A DNA stretch of 14,037 bases from Paracoccaceae bacterium. GTDB lineage: Bacteria; Pseudomonadota; Alphaproteobacteria; Rhodobacterales; Rhodobacteraceae. The notes beneath the pieces are model-generated. The model was not told the origin of the DNA and did not search any database. It saw nothing but the letters and a program-made list of their open reading frames with translations. Location of the stretch: positions 1 through 14,037 of the forward strand of contig JAAEZW010000021.1 in assembly GCA_018222665.1 (NCBI GenBank). The letters run 5' to 3'. Positions within the stretch are counted from its first letter, which is position 1. Each line of letters begins with the position of its first letter. This document shows positions 13,780 to 14,037 of the stretch, one piece after another. Position numbers and translations under genes: made by a program.

Positions 13780-13879
13780 GGACAATGCACCTGTCGCACA
13801 CTTTTGGCGCGCAGTACAAATTAGCGTTATTGCTGTGCCATTCGTCTTGTTTTTGGGCGCGTTATTGCTTGTGAGCTAG
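13772..13879 (+). CDS. Tiny 35-residue single-span membrane peptide, second of an overlapping pair
   Basis: The frame from ATG 13772 to TAG 13877-13879 overlaps the preceding gene by 8 bp (ATGTCTAA contains the upstream TAA). The peptide has a short polar N-terminus (MSKDNAPVAHFWRAVQ) and then one hydrophobic span (ISVIAVPFVLFLGALLLVS) reaching the C-terminus. The overlap and matching layout support a coupled pair with the gene at 13624. Function and family unknown. Confidence 0.5.
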   Translation: MSKDNAPVAHFWRAVQISVIAVPFVLFLGALLLVS

Positions 13880-14037
13880 CTTGGCAGTCTTATTGAGGCC
13901 GCGCGATCAAATGGCCTGCGCCTACCTCAGCAATCACTGAACGTGCTTTCGTTTCTAGCTTTGCGAAGCCATTGAGTGTTCAGGGATCGGAAGCAGTCTG
14001 GTTGAGGGACATGCTGCGGATGACCGCAAGCTGCCTT
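13880..14037. other. Right edge: no clear gene; degenerate minus-strand frame
   Basis: On the minus strand a frame with one TGA (13980-13982) reads R-Q-L-A-V-I-R-S-M-S-L-N before the stop, and T-L-N-G-F-A-K-L-E-T-K-A-R-S-V-I-A-E-V-G after it, to TAA 13890-13892. It looks like ordinary protein sequence but I cannot assign it. It could be the end of a gene, perhaps broken, that extends beyond the window. Confidence 0.25.

Noticed and set aside
1..14037. CRISPR array, transposase or known defence operon
   Set aside because: No regularly spaced repeats, transposase motifs or terminal inverted repeats, nuclease or helicase domains were found on either strand.

Overview
The window looks like a chromosomal segment of a marine alphaproteobacterium of the Rhodobacterales (Roseobacter-like). 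The evidence is the protein families and their wording: a DUF1476/ATPase zeta-type protein, a Rhodobacterales-type MaoC protein, Tgt, trigger factor, and a betaine ABC operon with the long N-terminal ProW typical of that group. No database search was possible, so the lineage is an inference.

Left part (1-4.9 kb), housekeeping: a DUF1476 gene interrupted by an in-frame amber codon converges, with a 4-bp overlap, on a MaoC-type hydratase gene that has lost its catalytic Asp. Then come tRNA-Val(TAC) with a recognisable promoter, a possible 41-residue membrane peptide, a DUF1624 membrane acyltransferase-like gene, and (minus strand) tgt and tig. A bidirectional rho-independent terminator lies between tgt and tig. 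tig has a UUCG-capped hairpin in its leader.

Middle part (4.9-7.4 kb), plus strand: an MFS transporter, a short-chain dehydrogenase reduced to 77 residues by an in-frame internal deletion, and an intact aldo/keto reductase 9 nt downstream of it.

Right-middle (7.4-11.4 kb), minus strand: a proX-proW-proV glycine betaine/proline-betaine ABC importer. Its last gene is followed after one base (TGA-C-ATG) by an EamA-type DMT permease. A strand-specific 11-bp hairpin sits between proX and proW, and a plausible promoter lies upstream of proX.

Right end (11.4-14.0 kb): visibly more A+T-rich, poorly packed accessory DNA. It holds an unrecognised 123-codon reading frame, a C-terminal remnant of an AEC (auxin efflux carrier-like) permease with an internal TGA, a frameshifted and truncated phage terminase large subunit, and five tiny genes. 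Four of the five are simple membrane proteins in two tight pairs; the fifth is a membrane-anchored CxxC/CxxC peptide. A 22-bp imperfect direct repeat flanks the CxxC gene, and one copy lies where the terminase homology ends. This decayed prophage/accessory patch, rather than any intact known system, is the most unusual part of the window. I did not find a complete defence system, CRISPR array, integrase or transposase.
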